Made by a program: the position numbers and the translations under genes. The notes under the pieces are model-generated. The model was not told the origin of the DNA. It was given only the letters and a program-made list of their open reading frames with translations, and did not search any database. From DASXMR01 sp036495525 (GTDB lineage Bacteria > Actinomycetota > Actinomycetes > Streptosporangiales > Streptosporangiaceae), in NCBI GenBank assembly GCA_036495525.1, contig DASXMR010000139.1:35831-99830 (forward strand): a stretch of DNA of 64,000 nt, given 5' to 3'. Below, one piece after another: positions 63,758 through 64,000 of the stretch (position 1 is the first letter of the stretch; each line of letters opens with the position of its first letter).

Positions 63758-64000
63758 ATGGCTAAGGAAACGGTGATCTGCACATACCGGGTGCGGCCAG
63801 GCGCAGAGGAGGACTTCGCCCGCCTGCTGCGAGGGCACTGGACGATGCTGCATGACCTCGGCTTCGTCACCGACGACCGGTCCCGGCTGCTGCGCAGCAC
63901 TGCGGAGCCGCCGACCTACGTGGAGATCTTCACCTGGGTCGAAGGCGGGTTCGACCAGGCGCACGAGCACCCTGACGTGCTCGCCACCTGGGAGCGGATG
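63758..64000 (+). CDS. ABM-like domain protein, C-terminus cut by window edge
   Basis: The first 81 residues are visible and the frame is open to base 64000. The start MAKETVICTYRVRPGAEEDF and the later PPTYVEIFTWVEG match a ferredoxin-like dimeric alpha-beta barrel fold, as in antibiotic-biosynthesis monooxygenases. No ribosome site precedes the ATG, which fits leaderless expression. It is the second gene of this fold within 3.5 kb (the other is at 60433). Function is unknown. Confidence 0.7.
   Translation, partial: MAKETVICTYRVRPGAEEDFARLLRGHWTMLHDLGFVTDDRSRLLRSTAEPPTYVEIFTWVEGGFDQAHEHPDVLATWERM

Overview
The window is about 72% G+C, densely coded, uses GTG starts freely and has many 4-bp ATGA/GTGA stop-start overlaps. 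Gene content (WhiB, MtrAB-LpqB, F420 genes fbiA/fbiB, AdnAB, Rv3235- and Rv3259-type proteins) places it in a high-GC actinobacterium (Actinomycetota). Much of the gene order is the conserved actinobacterial core known from Streptomyces and Mycobacterium. I cannot fix the genus; a Streptosporangiales-like or uncultivated soil lineage is a guess.

Layout. 1-4841 (minus): an apparent operon of a membrane phosphodiester-glycosidase-type protein, a UbiA-type decaprenyl-phosphate phosphoribosyltransferase, a DprE2-like reductase and an OmpR/histidine-kinase pair. The kinase runs off the left edge. 5244-7474 (minus): fbiA-fbiB for coenzyme F420. 7583-9675: a strong inverted-repeat operator, an ArsR-type regulator and an MFS transporter. 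9749-18212: a WhiB2-like regulator, a giant membrane glycosyltransferase, DUF5719, an Rv3259-type protein, DUF3499, Trm112 and a cation-diffusion transporter. 18232-21507: a MerR regulator facing ahcY, which overlaps a second, divergent AhcY paralogue. 21605-32239: bacterial-PH, RDD and SpoIIM membrane proteins, then the DUF58-MoxR-DUF4350-DUF4129-GPDPase_memb operon (minus). 32442-40271: mtnA, mtrA, mtrB, lpqB, hpf and an orphan NarL-type response regulator. 40318-42434: a ClpX-zinc-finger regulator behind a promoter with two near-identical palindromic operators, coupled to an MFS gene interrupted by an in-frame TAG. 42471-49324: YcaQ-like, a small membrane protein, secA, an Rv3235-family gene and moeZ. 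49426-59147: a membrane protein and a mycosin-like S8 protease, an alkyltransferase-like gene, adnA and adnB. 59152-64000: HAD-like, thiamine-binding, monooxygenase, M20 peptidase, nudC, cupin, and a partial monooxygenase-like gene at the right edge.

Together the genes cover cell-envelope construction and its control (DPA-type genes, GT, MtrAB-LpqB, MoxR cluster), F420 synthesis, the SAM/methionine cycle (ahcY, paralogue, mtnA), protein export (secA), ribosome hibernation (hpf), sulfur transfer (moeZ) and double-strand-break resection (AdnAB). The items I consider least explained are: the AhcY paralogue, whose adenosine-site residues are replaced; the double-operator promoter driving a zinc-finger regulator and a broken pump; the long hairpin between hpf and the response regulator; and the repeated appearance of 15-bp in-frame minisatellites in unrelated genes. 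No rRNA, tRNA, CRISPR array, insertion sequence or prophage was seen.
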